From contig NZ_JAHWXN010000001.1 of the NCBI RefSeq assembly GCF_023091245.1, forward strand, positions 1,860,001 through 1,924,000: a stretch of 64,000 nt of DNA, given 5' to 3'. Of the stretch, positions 1-7,846 are shown piece by piece. Source of the stretch: Microbacterium croceum. GTDB lineage: Bacteria > Actinomycetota > Actinomycetes > Actinomycetales > Microbacteriaceae. A model generated the notes under the pieces. It ran no database searches. It had not been told where the DNA came from and saw nothing but the letters and a program-made list of their open reading frames with translations. Numbering within the stretch: position 1 is the first letter of the stretch; every line of letters begins with the position of its first letter. A program made the position numbers and the translations under genes.

Positions 1-2
1 GC

Positions 3-236
3 GGGCTGTACGCCGAACTGGCGGCCGAGCAGGTGGCGGCGTCGCAGGTGCTCGCCACCGAGACCGCTGCGCAACAGGCGGCGACGGGAGGTGAGGCCAC
101 GGCGCTCGCGGAGCGTCGGGCAGACCGGGCTCCCGTGGACTCGGCCGGCGCCGACGCGGTGGCCGCACTCACGGCTCCGCTGCCGCTGCTGAACACGCCC
201 CGTACGGATGCCCGCGTGTACCCCGACGAGAGCTGA
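3..236 (+). CDS. C-terminal end of an ABC transporter (partial)
   Basis: Open frame running in from the left edge, without its start. It begins GLYAELAAEQ, which resembles the end of the ATPase domain of ABC exporters, where a 'GGLYAELY' stretch follows the H-loop region. It continues with about 60 Ala/Thr-rich residues and stops at 236. No Walker or signature motif lies in the window, so the family call rests only on that short tail. It converges on the SDR gene, whose stop is 18 bases away, and no hairpin is visible between them. It could be another protein with a similar tail. Confidence 0.5.
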   Translation, partial: GLYAELAAEQVAASQVLATETAAQQAATGGEATALAERRADRAPVDSAGADAVAALTAPLPLLNTPRTDARVYPDES

Positions 237-254
237 CGCCGGCGACCGTGCGGC

Positions 255-1028
255 TCAGTGCACCGACAGGCCGCCGTCGACGAACAGCGAATGACCGGTG
301 ACGTAGCTCGATCCGGCTCCGGCGAGGAACACCGCCGCGCCGGCGAAGTCGCTCGGCAGCCCGTTGCGACCGATCATGGTGCGTGCGGCCAGTGCCGCGA
401 TCTTCTCCGGATCCTCCTGCAGACGTGCGTTCAACGGAGTGAGCACGAAGCCGGGAACCAACGTGTTGCTGGTCACGCCTGTGCCGCCCCAGGCCTCGGC
501 CTCAGAGCGCATGAGGGACTCGACGGCCCCTTTCGACGCACCGTAGATGCCGCTGGAGACGAACGCGCGGTGCGCCTGCTGCGAGCTGATGTGGATGAGC
601 CGGCCGAAGCCGCGCTCCGCCATGCCCCGCGCATACCGCTGCCCGAGCAGGAAGGGGGCGAGCGCGTTCACGGTCATCGTCGCGTCCCAATCCTCCTCGG
701 TGATCTCGGTGTAGACGGGGCGGATGTTGATGCCTGCCGAGTTGACCAGGATGTCGGGCTCGCCGAACGGTTCGGCCGCGGCCTCCGCCACGGCGTGGAT
801 GCCGGCGCGCGTGCTCAGATCGCCGACCACGCCGGCCGCGCGGCAGCCGTGCTCCCGCAGCTCGCGTACGGTGTCCGTGATGCGGTCCTCGCCGCGGGCG
901 ACCACGACGGTCGCGGCGCCGGCGCGGGCGAGGGCTGTGGCGATGCCGCGGCCGATCCCGGAGCTGCCGCCGGTGACGACCGCGATGCGGCCCTCGAGCG
1001 AGAAGAGGTCGGTCAGGTAGTCGTTCAT
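255..1028 (-). CDS. SDR family NAD(P)-dependent oxidoreductase
   Basis: 257-residue classical short-chain dehydrogenase/reductase. The nucleotide-binding motif TGGSSGIG is at residues 19-26, NSAG (variant of NNAG) at 96-99, and the catalytic set is Ser148/149, Tyr162 and Lys166 (YGASK). The C-terminal SSYVTGHSLFVDGG is typical of gluconate 5-dehydrogenase or 3-oxoacyl-reductase-like members. The ATG at 1028 was chosen because GAGGAG lies 5 bases upstream and the fold begins directly after it; the open frame reaches 1145, but that stretch is basic and unlike the family. The substrate cannot be read from sequence. It lies 43 bases downstream of the GT2 gene on the same strand and may share its transcript. 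Confidence 0.88.
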   Translation of the reverse strand: MNDYLTDLFSLEGRIAVVTGGSSGIGRGIATALARAGAATVVVARGEDRITDTVRELREHGCRAAGVVGDLSTRAGIHAVAEAAAEPFGEPDILVNSAGINIRPVYTEITEEDWDATMTVNALAPFLLGQRYARGMAERGFGRLIHISSQQAHRAFVSSGIYGASKGAVESLMRSEAEAWGGTGVTSNTLVPGFVLTPLNARLQEDPEKIAALAARTMIGRNGLPSDFAGAAVFLAGAGSSYVTGHSLFVDGGLSVH

Positions 1029-1071
1029 CGATCTCCTCGAAGGGGGGAGCGGATGGGAGGTGGCGGGTCGG

Positions 1072-2019
1072 TCACCAGGAGAGGGCAGCGGCAAGTGTCG
1101 GATCCGGCGAGGAGTCGGCGTACTCCGGGAGGTCGCGGAGCTCATCGAGGAAGGCGTCGACCTCTGCCGCGTACGCGGGGTCGTCGTGCGTCACGGCGAT
1201 CTCGAGCAGCGGGGGGACGTCCATCGCGATGATGAGGTCGAGCCGCGCGGTGACGGCCGCGCTCGCGCCGGCGTCGCGCAGCACGTGGATGCCGCCGCGC
1301 AGCGCGGCGAGATAGTCGCGCAGCACCGGCAGCTGCGCCTTGCCCTGCGTGATCGAGGTGCCATCGGCGCGGATGCGCCAGTGCACGACGATGTCGGGGA
1401 TGACGTCGAAGGTGCGTGCCCGGGTGTACATCAGCTGGGCCACGATCTGGTCCTCGTACGCGACGCCCTCCGGGAAGCGCAGGTCGTCCCAGAAGCCGGT
1501 GCGGCTCAGCTTCGACCAGGCGACGATGTTCGCCGAGGCGTTCGGGTGCTGCAGGATCGTCGTGCGGCGTCGCTCCGGATCGGTCGCCGCGGCCACCCAG
1601 GGCTGCACGCGTCCGGCGACGTACGTGTCGTGGTGCGGGCGCGAGCGCACGTACGCACCTGCGACGAAATCGCTGCCGGTCTCCGCCAGGGTGTCGGTGA
1701 GCCGCGCGAGTGCCGTCGGGGTGAGCTCATCGTCGCCGTCGAGGAAGCCCAGATAGGGGGTGTCGACCAGCTCGAGCGCAGCGTTGCGGGCTGCTCCCAG
1801 ACCTCGCGAGGCCGGGTGCCGGATCACCGTGAACCGCGCATCGGCGTCGGCGGCCTCAGCGAAGACCGATCCGGTCGCATCCGTCGAGCCGTCGTCGACC
1901 AGGACCGCGCGCCACCGCGGCTCGGTCTGCGCCCGCAGCGACGCGATCGCGGCGGGGGCGAACGGGGCGATGTCGCGTCCGGGAACGATCATCGTCACGA
2001 GCGGATCGGATGCAGTCAC
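1072..2019 (-). CDS. Glycosyltransferase family 2
   Basis: 315-residue GT-A fold glycosyltransferase. The N-terminal strand MIVPGRDIAPF is followed by the nucleotide-sugar motif DDGSTD (42-47), GLGAARN (73-79) and the metal-binding DGDD (94-97), all standard for GT2. No membrane segment is visible, so it is cytoplasmic or peripheral. It probably transfers a sugar to a cell-wall or surface glycan; donor and acceptor are unknown. The start is GTG, preceded at exactly 6 bases by a TAGAAT -10 box, which suggests a leaderless mRNA. The gene begins 23 bases after the cysteine desulfurase stop, so its promoter region sits in the tail of the NAD operon. Confidence 0.88.
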   Translation of the reverse strand: MTASDPLVTMIVPGRDIAPFAPAAIASLRAQTEPRWRAVLVDDGSTDATGSVFAEAADADARFTVIRHPASRGLGAARNAALELVDTPYLGFLDGDDELTPTALARLTDTLAETGSDFVAGAYVRSRPHHDTYVAGRVQPWVAAATDPERRRTTILQHPNASANIVAWSKLSRTGFWDDLRFPEGVAYEDQIVAQLMYTRARTFDVIPDIVVHWRIRADGTSITQGKAQLPVLRDYLAALRGGIHVLRDAGASAAVTARLDLIIAMDVPPLLEIAVTHDDPAYAAEVDAFLDELRDLPEYADSSPDPTLAAALSW

Positions 2020-2025
2020 CAGCCG

Positions 2026-2031
2026 ATTCTA
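2026..2031 (-). promoter_or_regulatory. -10 box for the GT2 gene (leaderless type)
   Basis: On the minus strand TAGAAT is followed by 6 bases (CGGCTG) and then the GTG start at 2019. The geometry fits transcription starting at the start codon. No ribosome-binding site is present. Confidence 0.5.
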
Positions 2032-2042
2032 TGGCCGTATCG

Positions 2043-3179
2043 TCAGCCCGAGACCGCCCGCACGGCGTCGGCGACGAGTGCAGCGAGATGCTCGGGCGCA
2101 TCCGTCGGCAGTGCGGCGCGGCCGAACGTGAACCGCACCGAGGTCTGGGCGACCTCCGGCGCGATGCCGCAGGCCAGCAGCACGTGCGACGGCTCGTCGC
2201 TGCCCGCAGCGCAGGCGGATCCGCTGGATGACACGATGCCGCGTCGCTCGAGCTCCAGGAGCACCGCTTCACCGCTCGTCCCGGCGAACGTGAAGCTCGC
2301 CGTCGCGGGGAGCCGATGGCGCGGGTCGCCCGTGAGCGTCGCAGAGGGTATCCGGGTCTGCACGGCAGCGATGAAGCGCTCGGTCGCGGCGCCGACGCGT
2401 GCGGCGACGGCGGCGCGCTCCGCCTCGGCGAGTTGCAGGGCGGTGGCGAGTCCGACCGCGCCCGCCACGTTCTCGGTTCCCGAGCGCCGTCCCCGCTCCT
2501 GGCCGCCGCCGTGCAGCAACGGCTCCAGCGGCACCCTGCCCCGCACCGCCAGAGCGCCGATGCCCTTGGGGGCACCGAGTTTGTGTCCGGCGATCGAGAT
2601 CGCGTCCGCTCCGAGATCGCGCAGATCCAGCCATCCCGCCGACTGCACGGCATCGACATGCAGCGGCACGCCGGTGGCACGGGCCACGGCGCCGAGTGCC
2701 GCGACGTCCTGAACGGTCCCGATCTCGTTGTTCGCATGCCCGAGCGACACCAGCGCCGTGTCGTCGCGGAGCGCGGCACCGAGGGCGTCGGGGGAGATGC
2801 GTCCGCGGGCGTCGACGGCGACCTGCGTGACGGACACCGCATGGAACCGCCGAAGATACTCCGCCGACTCCAGGATCGACTCGTGCTCGACGGGCGACAC
2901 GACGAGGTGGCGCCTGTCACGGACGAGCGCCGCCAGGGTGATCCCCTTGACCGCCAGGTTGTTCGCCTCGGTGCCCCCCGCCGTGAAGACCACATCGCCG
3001 GTACGCATACCCAGCACTGCGGCGACGCGCGCGCGGGCGTCGTCGAGCGCGTTCGCCGCGGCCTCGCCCGTGGTGTGGTGACTGGACGGATTGCCGAACA
3101 CCTCGGTGAGGTAGGGGCGCATCGCCTCCAGCACCTCCGGACGCACCGGAGACGTCGCAGCGTGGTCGAGGTAGAGCAC
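2043..3179 (-). CDS. Cysteine desulfurase (NifS/IscS-like) of the NAD operon
   Basis: 378-residue class V aminotransferase-fold PLP enzyme that would convert cysteine to alanine and carry a persulfide. Visible are LDHAAT at the N-terminus, the PLP-stacking His99 (VEHES), Asp176 (VDAVQS), the Schiff-base lysine Lys200 (AGHK), HGGGQERGRRSGTEN, and the active-site Cys323 within SSGSACAAGS. The GTG start overlaps the nadC stop by one base (TAGTG), so the two are translationally coupled. As the last gene after nadA-nadB-nadC it probably serves the 4Fe-4S cluster of NadA; nifS-type genes beside nad genes are known in Bacillus subtilis and other bacteria. The NAD role is inferred from context; the enzyme family is clear. 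Confidence 0.93.
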   Translation of the reverse strand: MLYLDHAATSPVRPEVLEAMRPYLTEVFGNPSSHHTTGEAAANALDDARARVAAVLGMRTGDVVFTAGGTEANNLAVKGITLAALVRDRRHLVVSPVEHESILESAEYLRRFHAVSVTQVAVDARGRISPDALGAALRDDTALVSLGHANNEIGTVQDVAALGAVARATGVPLHVDAVQSAGWLDLRDLGADAISIAGHKLGAPKGIGALAVRGRVPLEPLLHGGGQERGRRSGTENVAGAVGLATALQLAEAERAAVAARVGAATERFIAAVQTRIPSATLTGDPRHRLPATASFTFAGTSGEAVLLELERRGIVSSSGSACAAGSDEPSHVLLACGIAPEVAQTSVRFTFGRAALPTDAPEHLAALVADAVRAVSG

Positions 3180-4030
3180 TAGGAGATCCGCACGTCCAGC
3201 CCGAGGTCCAGAGCCCGTGCGGAGTGCGTCAGGGCGCCGACCGAGATGACGTCGACGCCGGTGCGGGCGATGTCGCCCACAGTGTCGAGGGTCACGCCAC
3301 CCGAGGCCTCCGTGGTCGCGCGTCCGTCGATCAGGGCGACTCCTGCGCGCAGATCCTCGAGCGAGAAGTTGTCGAGAAGCACGGTGTGCGCTCCGCCGTC
3401 GAGCACCGCGGGGATCTGGTCGAGGCGGTCGACCTCGACCACCACGTGCACGGTGTGCGGGAGGCGGGAGAGGGCGTCGCGCAGCGCCGTGGCCAGATCG
3501 GCACCGGATCGGGCGATCACGGCGAGGTGGTTGTCCTTCGCCATCACGGCATCCGACAGGGAGTAGCGGTGGTTGTGACCACCGCCCGAGACCACGGCAT
3601 GACGCTCGAAGGCGCGCAGGCCGGGCGTCGTCTTGCGTGTGTCGACGATGCGCGCCCGCGTGCCATCGACCGCCGCGACGTACGCGGAGGTGACGGTCGC
3701 GATGCCGCTCATCCGCTGCACGAAGTTGAGTGCGACGCGTTCTGCGGTGAGGATGCCGCGGGCCGACCCCGAGACCGAGGCGAGCACGTCGCCGGGAGCG
3801 AAGTGGTCTCCATCCCCGACGTGCTGGTCGACGGTGACCGATGCATCGGTCAGGGCGAATGCGGCGGCGAAGACCTCGCCGCCGCTGAACACCCCGGTTT
3901 CGCGGGCGACCAGGTCGGCCGCGGCCGTGGCGTCCGCGGGGAGCAGCGTCGTGCTGGTGAGATCGCCCCAAGGGGCGTCCTCCTCCAGCGCAGCGCCGAC
4001 GACGCGGGTGAGGGTGGCGACGGTGAGCAT
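3179..4030 (-). CDS. nadC: Nicotinate-nucleotide pyrophosphorylase (quinolinate phosphoribosyltransferase)
   Basis: 283 residues, normal for NadC. It converts quinolinate and PRPP to nicotinate mononucleotide, CO2 and pyrophosphate, the third step of de novo NAD synthesis. Family landmarks are EDAPWGDLTS near the N-terminus, RIVDTRKTTPGLR, GGGHNHR (substrate phosphate and quinolinate binding) and AKDNHL. The ATG at 4030 overlaps the nadB TGA by one base (TGATG), and its own TAG overlaps the desulfurase GTG. Cytoplasmic; expressed as the fourth gene of the NrtR-nadA-nadB-nadC-desulfurase operon. Confidence 0.97.
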   Translation of the reverse strand: MLTVATLTRVVGAALEEDAPWGDLTSTTLLPADATAAADLVARETGVFSGGEVFAAAFALTDASVTVDQHVGDGDHFAPGDVLASVSGSARGILTAERVALNFVQRMSGIATVTSAYVAAVDGTRARIVDTRKTTPGLRAFERHAVVSGGGHNHRYSLSDAVMAKDNHLAVIARSGADLATALRDALSRLPHTVHVVVEVDRLDQIPAVLDGGAHTVLLDNFSLEDLRAGVALIDGRATTEASGGVTLDTVGDIARTGVDVISVGALTHSARALDLGLDVRIS

Positions 4031-5505
4031 CAGACTCCGATCAGAGCGGGTTCGCGGAAGTGGGCGCCGACGGACTCGGTGCGGCGGAGAGCCGCCGACA
4101 CCGTCTCTTCGGCGAGCAGCAGCAGGTTGGCGTCTTCGTGGTCAGCCACATCGCGCGGGGCGGGTCCGTTCGCGCGCCACGAACGGATGACGTCGAGAGC
4201 ATGCGTCAGCCCGTCGTCGGTGCGGAGCAGACCGACGTGGTCCCACATCAGCTGCTGCAGCGCGGGGCGGGAGAAGGGGGAGGTGGTGGCGCGGCCGGGC
4301 AACGGGTCGTCCTCGCGACTCGTCGGCGCCGGCAGCGGGGCAGACGCGGGCATGCTCAGGGCAGCCGCCGCCCTGGCACCGAACACGGCGCCTTCGAGGA
4401 GCGAGTTCGATGCGAGACGGTTGGCACCGTGCACGCCGGTCCTGGCGACCTCTCCCACCGCGAAGAGGCCGGGGATGCTGGTGCGGCCGTCGAGATCGGT
4501 GACGATCCCGCCCATTAGGTAGTGCGCGGCGGGCGTCACGGGAATCGGGTCATGAGCCCAGTCGAACCCCCGTTCGCGGGTCACGCGGTCGATGGTCGGG
4601 AACCTGCTCGCCAGCGTGGCCGCCCCCAGCATCGTGGCATCCAGTCGCACCGGCGAGCCCTGCGCCGCCGCCTGCCGGGCGATCGCGCGCGACACCACAT
4701 CCCGCGGAGCGAGCTCACCGTCTGGGTGCACGTCGAACATGAATCGATGTCCGTCGGCGTCGATCAGGGTCGCCCCCTCGCCACGCACGGCTTCCGAGAT
4801 CAAGAACGCGGGAGGGGCGTCGAGGATCGTGGGGTGGAACTGCACGAACTCCAGATCGGCGACCGCGGCGCCGGCGCGGACGGCCGCGGTGATCCCGTCG
4901 CCCGTGGTGCCCACCGGGTTGGTCGTGTGGGCGTAGAGGTGTCCGGCGCCGCCGGTCGCCAGGATGATGCCGGCGGCGCGGAGTTCGCTGTGGGTGCCGT
5001 CGACCAGCATGCGGATGCCGCAGGCGACGCCGCCCACGACCACGAGGTCGACCAGGAACGCGCCGTCGACGACCGTGATGCCGGTCTCGCGCACAGCGGC
5101 CGTGAGGGCGCGCGAGATGGCGGCCCCGGTCGCGTCGCCTCCGGCGTGCACGATGCGCGCGTGGCTGTGCGCCGCCTCGCGTCCGAGCAGCAGCCGTCCG
5201 TCGGGGGAGCGGTCGAACGCCACGCCCCGTGCGATCAGCTCGGCGATCCGTGCGGACCCGTCGGCGACCAGCATCGACACCGCTGCGGGATCGGACAGCC
5301 CGGCGCCGGCATCCAGGGTGTCCTGCGCATGCTGTTGCGCGGAGTCGCCCACGCCGTACACGCCGGCGACGCCACCCTGCGCGAACCCGGTGCTGCCGTC
5401 ACCGAGCGCGCCCTTCGTGACGAGGGTGACGGCGTGGCCGGACTCGTGGGCGTGCAGCGCCGCGGTGAGCCCGGCGATGCCCGACCCGACGACGATCACG
5501 TTCAT
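4030..5505 (-). CDS. nadB: L-aspartate oxidase
   Basis: 491-residue flavoprotein oxidising L-aspartate to iminoaspartate, the first step of NAD synthesis, which NadA then consumes. The N-terminus MNVIVVGSGIAGLTAALHAH is the FAD dinucleotide fold. GSTGFAQGG, GREAAHSHARI and HYLMGG are characteristic of the NadB/SdhA flavoprotein family, and the C-terminal helical domain is present. The ATG at 5505 was chosen because it begins the FAD motif and overlaps the nadA stop by four bases (ATGA). The open frame reaches 6321, but that portion is out-of-frame nadA sequence. It is a little shorter than E. coli NadB (540 residues), as is common in actinobacteria. Confidence 0.96.
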   Translation of the reverse strand: MNVIVVGSGIAGLTAALHAHESGHAVTLVTKGALGDGSTGFAQGGVAGVYGVGDSAQQHAQDTLDAGAGLSDPAAVSMLVADGSARIAELIARGVAFDRSPDGRLLLGREAAHSHARIVHAGGDATGAAISRALTAAVRETGITVVDGAFLVDLVVVGGVACGIRMLVDGTHSELRAAGIILATGGAGHLYAHTTNPVGTTGDGITAAVRAGAAVADLEFVQFHPTILDAPPAFLISEAVRGEGATLIDADGHRFMFDVHPDGELAPRDVVSRAIARQAAAQGSPVRLDATMLGAATLASRFPTIDRVTRERGFDWAHDPIPVTPAAHYLMGGIVTDLDGRTSIPGLFAVGEVARTGVHGANRLASNSLLEGAVFGARAAAALSMPASAPLPAPTSREDDPLPGRATTSPFSRPALQQLMWDHVGLLRTDDGLTHALDVIRSWRANGPAPRDVADHEDANLLLLAEETVSAALRRTESVGAHFREPALIGV

Positions 5506-6863
5506 CGCGCGCTCGCCGCGGCCGCGGTCCGGGTGGTGTCGACGACCGGCGGCTTCGCGGCCAGCATCCGCTCCAGCGCCACACGTGCGGGATCGGCCAC
5601 ATCTGCCGACACCGTGATCCGATTGGGGGTGCGCCCGGCGACCAGCTCCTCCAGCGTCCACGCGAGATAGCCGGGGTGGATGCGGTACATCGTGGAGCAC
5701 GGGCATACGACAGGGTCGAGGCAGAAGATCTCGTGCTGCGGATACTGCGCCGCGAGCCTGCGGACGAGGTTGATCTCGGTCCCGATCGCGAAGGTGGTCG
5801 GCTCGGTGGCGCCGTCGATCGCGCGGCGGATGTAGTCGGTCGATCCGGCCTCGTCGGCGGCGTCCACGACCTCCATCGGGCACTCCGGGTGCACGATCAC
5901 GCGCACTCCGGGGTGTTCGGCCCGGGCCTGGTCGATCTGGCCGACTGTGAACCGACGGTGCACGGAGCAGAATCCGTGCCAGAGGATCACGCGGGAGTCC
6001 TGGATCTCTGCGGCCGTGGAACCGCCCAGCGTGCGCCGAGGGTTCCACATCGGCATCTGCTCGAGCGGAACGCCCATCGCCTTGGCGGTGTTGCGGCCGA
6101 GGTGCTGATCGGGGAAGAACAGCACCCGGCGTCCGCGGGCGAACGCCCACTCCAACACGGTCTGCGCGTTCGACGAGGTGCAGACGATGCCACCGTGACG
6201 GCCGACGAAGCCCTTGATCGCGGCAGAGGAGTTCATGTACGTGACCGGGATCACAGGCACGCGCCCGTCCGCGTCGACCGCGTCGAGATCGCCGAGGACT
6301 TCGGCCAGCTGCTCCCAGCATTCCTCGACCTGATCGATGTCGGCCATGTCGGCCATGGAACAGCCCGCGGCGAGGTTCGGCAGGATCACGGACTGCTCGG
6401 GTCCGGACAACAGGTCGGCGGTCTCGGCCATGAAGTGCACGCCGCAGAACACGATGGCTTCGGCGTCGGGTCGTCCCTTGGCCGCGGTGGCGAGCTGGAA
6501 CGAGTCGCCGACGTAGTCCGCGTGCCGTACGACCTCTTCGCGCTGGTAGAAGTGGCCGAGGATGACGACGCGATCGCCGAGGGTCGCCTTCGCCGCGCGG
6601 ATGCGCTCGTGGAGCTCCTCTTCCTCGGCCTCACGGTAGGTCGAGGGCAGCTCGCCCTGGCGGGGGGCTCCCGTCGGGATGACGTCGCCCATCGACGATC
6701 CGGGGCCGTACCCGGGGCGCGTGTCGAAGTCCCAGGGTCCTACAGCGAGGTCGGTGCTGCAGGTCGCGTCGGTCGATGCTCCGCTGACGATCGCCTGGAT
6801 CGCGTGATCGACCGAGGCGTCGATCGCAGGAACCGCGGGAGTCGGGACGAAGGTGATGCTCAT
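5502..6863 (-). CDS. nadA: Quinolinate synthase A
   Basis: 453-residue NadA, which condenses iminoaspartate with dihydroxyacetone phosphate to quinolinate using a 4Fe-4S cluster. Three cysteine regions that match the known cluster ligands are visible: VFCGVHFMAETA, HPECPMEV and VCPCSTMYRI. ILGHFYQREEV and YVGDSFQLA mark the start of the conserved core. About 80 residues precede it, so the protein is longer than E. coli NadA (347 residues); this extension is usual in actinobacterial NadA. Its ATG overlaps the stop of the upstream NrtR gene (ATGA). The cluster dependence explains the cysteine desulfurase at the operon end. Confidence 0.96.
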   Translation of the reverse strand: MSITFVPTPAVPAIDASVDHAIQAIVSGASTDATCSTDLAVGPWDFDTRPGYGPGSSMGDVIPTGAPRQGELPSTYREAEEEELHERIRAAKATLGDRVVILGHFYQREEVVRHADYVGDSFQLATAAKGRPDAEAIVFCGVHFMAETADLLSGPEQSVILPNLAAGCSMADMADIDQVEECWEQLAEVLGDLDAVDADGRVPVIPVTYMNSSAAIKGFVGRHGGIVCTSSNAQTVLEWAFARGRRVLFFPDQHLGRNTAKAMGVPLEQMPMWNPRRTLGGSTAAEIQDSRVILWHGFCSVHRRFTVGQIDQARAEHPGVRVIVHPECPMEVVDAADEAGSTDYIRRAIDGATEPTTFAIGTEINLVRRLAAQYPQHEIFCLDPVVCPCSTMYRIHPGYLAWTLEELVAGRTPNRITVSADVADPARVALERMLAAKPPVVDTTRTAAAASAR

Positions 6864-7576
6864 CGGGTGCTCGTTTCTTCGGAACCGAGCGGGCCGCGGT
6901 CGGCCAACTCGACATCGGTGTTGTAGCGGTACAGACGTGCAGGGCGGTGGCTTCCCGTGCGGAAGCGGCCGGTGGGGAGGAGGTTGCCGGTGGACTCGAC
7001 CTGGCGGCGGAAGTTGGCCGGGTCGAGATGCTTGCCGAGTATGGCTTCGTATGCCTCGCGGAGGTCGGCGAGCGTGAACTCCGCGGGGAGGAACCCGTGC
7101 GCGACGCGGCTGTAGCCGACTTTGTTGCGGAGGCGCCAGAGTGCGTACTCGATGATCTTCGCGTGGTCGAAGGCGAGTGGCGGCAGTGCGTCGATGTCGA
7201 ACCACTGCACGTTCTCGGGGGCGTGGCCGGAGGCGAGGTGCGCAGCGCCTTGAGCGACGACGTCGTCCTGTCGCAGCAGAGCCCAGTAGACGAGCGAGAC
7301 GACCCGGGTGGGGGAGCGGTCGACCGCTCCGAACGCGTAGAGCTGCTCCAGGTAGCTCGGCGCGAGTCCGGTGGTCTCGGCCAGCGTGCGCGCGGCGGCG
7401 TCGACGGGAGATTCCGTGTGAGTGAGCCAGCCTCCCGGCAACGCCCAGCGATCCGCGAACGGCTCGCGAGTGCGCCGTACGAGGGGCAGCGCGAGCACCG
7501 GCTCCTCATCCGCCGCGGCGCGCAGCGTGAGGATGACCGTCGAGACGGCGACACGGATATCACTGGTTCGGGTCAT
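6860..7576 (-). CDS. nrtR: NrtR-type Nudix transcriptional regulator of NAD synthesis
   Basis: 238 residues: Nudix fold (about 8-140) followed by a winged-helix part (about 155-238) with FTLADLREAYEAILGK, DPANFRRQV and HRPARLYRY, the arrangement of NrtR regulators that sense ADP-ribose and control NAD genes. The Nudix box is degenerate: where catalytic enzymes have R-E-U-x-E-E, this has R63-T-L-A-E67-T, so hydrolysis is unlikely and sensing likely. It is the first gene of the nad operon, coupled to nadA by ATGA. The ATG at 7576 was preferred over one at 7621 because CGGAGG lies 11 bases upstream and the fold follows at once. It probably controls its own operon. Confidence 0.87.
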   Translation of the reverse strand: MTRTSDIRVAVSTVILTLRAAADEEPVLALPLVRRTREPFADRWALPGGWLTHTESPVDAAARTLAETTGLAPSYLEQLYAFGAVDRSPTRVVSLVYWALLRQDDVVAQGAAHLASGHAPENVQWFDIDALPPLAFDHAKIIEYALWRLRNKVGYSRVAHGFLPAEFTLADLREAYEAILGKHLDPANFRRQVESTGNLLPTGRFRTGSHRPARLYRYNTDVELADRGPLGSEETSTR

Positions 7577-7602
7577 TGGTACCTTAACCTCCGAGATCGA
7601 TC

Positions 7603-7626
7603 TTAGTGTCGCGGTGACCATTAGTG
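7603..7626 (-). promoter_or_regulatory. Putative NAD operon promoter with a repeated CACTAA element
   Basis: On the minus strand the hexamer CACTAA occurs twice, 18 bases apart (plus-strand TTAGTG at 7603-7608 and 7621-7626). The inner copy runs into a possible -10 box TAAGAT, and the outer one lies near the -35 position. CGGAGG before the nrtR ATG follows downstream. The spacing on one DNA face would suit a regulator such as NrtR, but I do not know the operator consensus for this group. Confidence 0.35.
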
Positions 7627-7701
7627 CACCTTCATGACGCCGATCGACGTCGAGGCCGAAACGTTATCTCCCCGGGTGGACGGGGCTTGTTCCCTCGTTC
7701 C

Positions 7702-7732
7702 GGGTTTGTTAGGTTACTGTCCTAACAAACCC
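7702..7732. promoter_or_regulatory. Perfect 12-bp inverted repeat, probable operator of the first Opp-type importer
   Basis: Arms GGGTTTGTTAGG (7702-7713) and CCTAACAAACCC (7721-7732) are exact complements around a 7-base centre (TTACTGT). It lies 114 bases before the substrate-binding protein start and 126 bases from the divergent nrtR start. The arms are AT-richer than the surroundings and no T-run follows, so an operator is more likely than a terminator. The inner TTAGG-N7-CCTAA resembles sites of ROK-family sugar regulators, which is inference. The remaining leader to 7846 has further short complementary C-rich and G-rich segments that could fold. Confidence 0.55.
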
Positions 7733-7846
7733 CTCCACGGCGTCCCGACAGGCGCCCAGCGGAGGGGTACCCGATCGCCACCCTGGAGACCGGCCTCCTT
7801 CGGGAGATATCCCTCCTGCAGTGCAGCACCGAGAGGAAACACAAGA

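Noticed and set aside
7702..7732. Iron box of the DtxR/IdeR type
   Set aside because: The left half TTAGGTTA matches, but the right half is two bases too close (TTAGG-N7-CCTAA instead of TTAGG-N9-CCTAA) and the downstream genes are not iron uptake genes of a known type.
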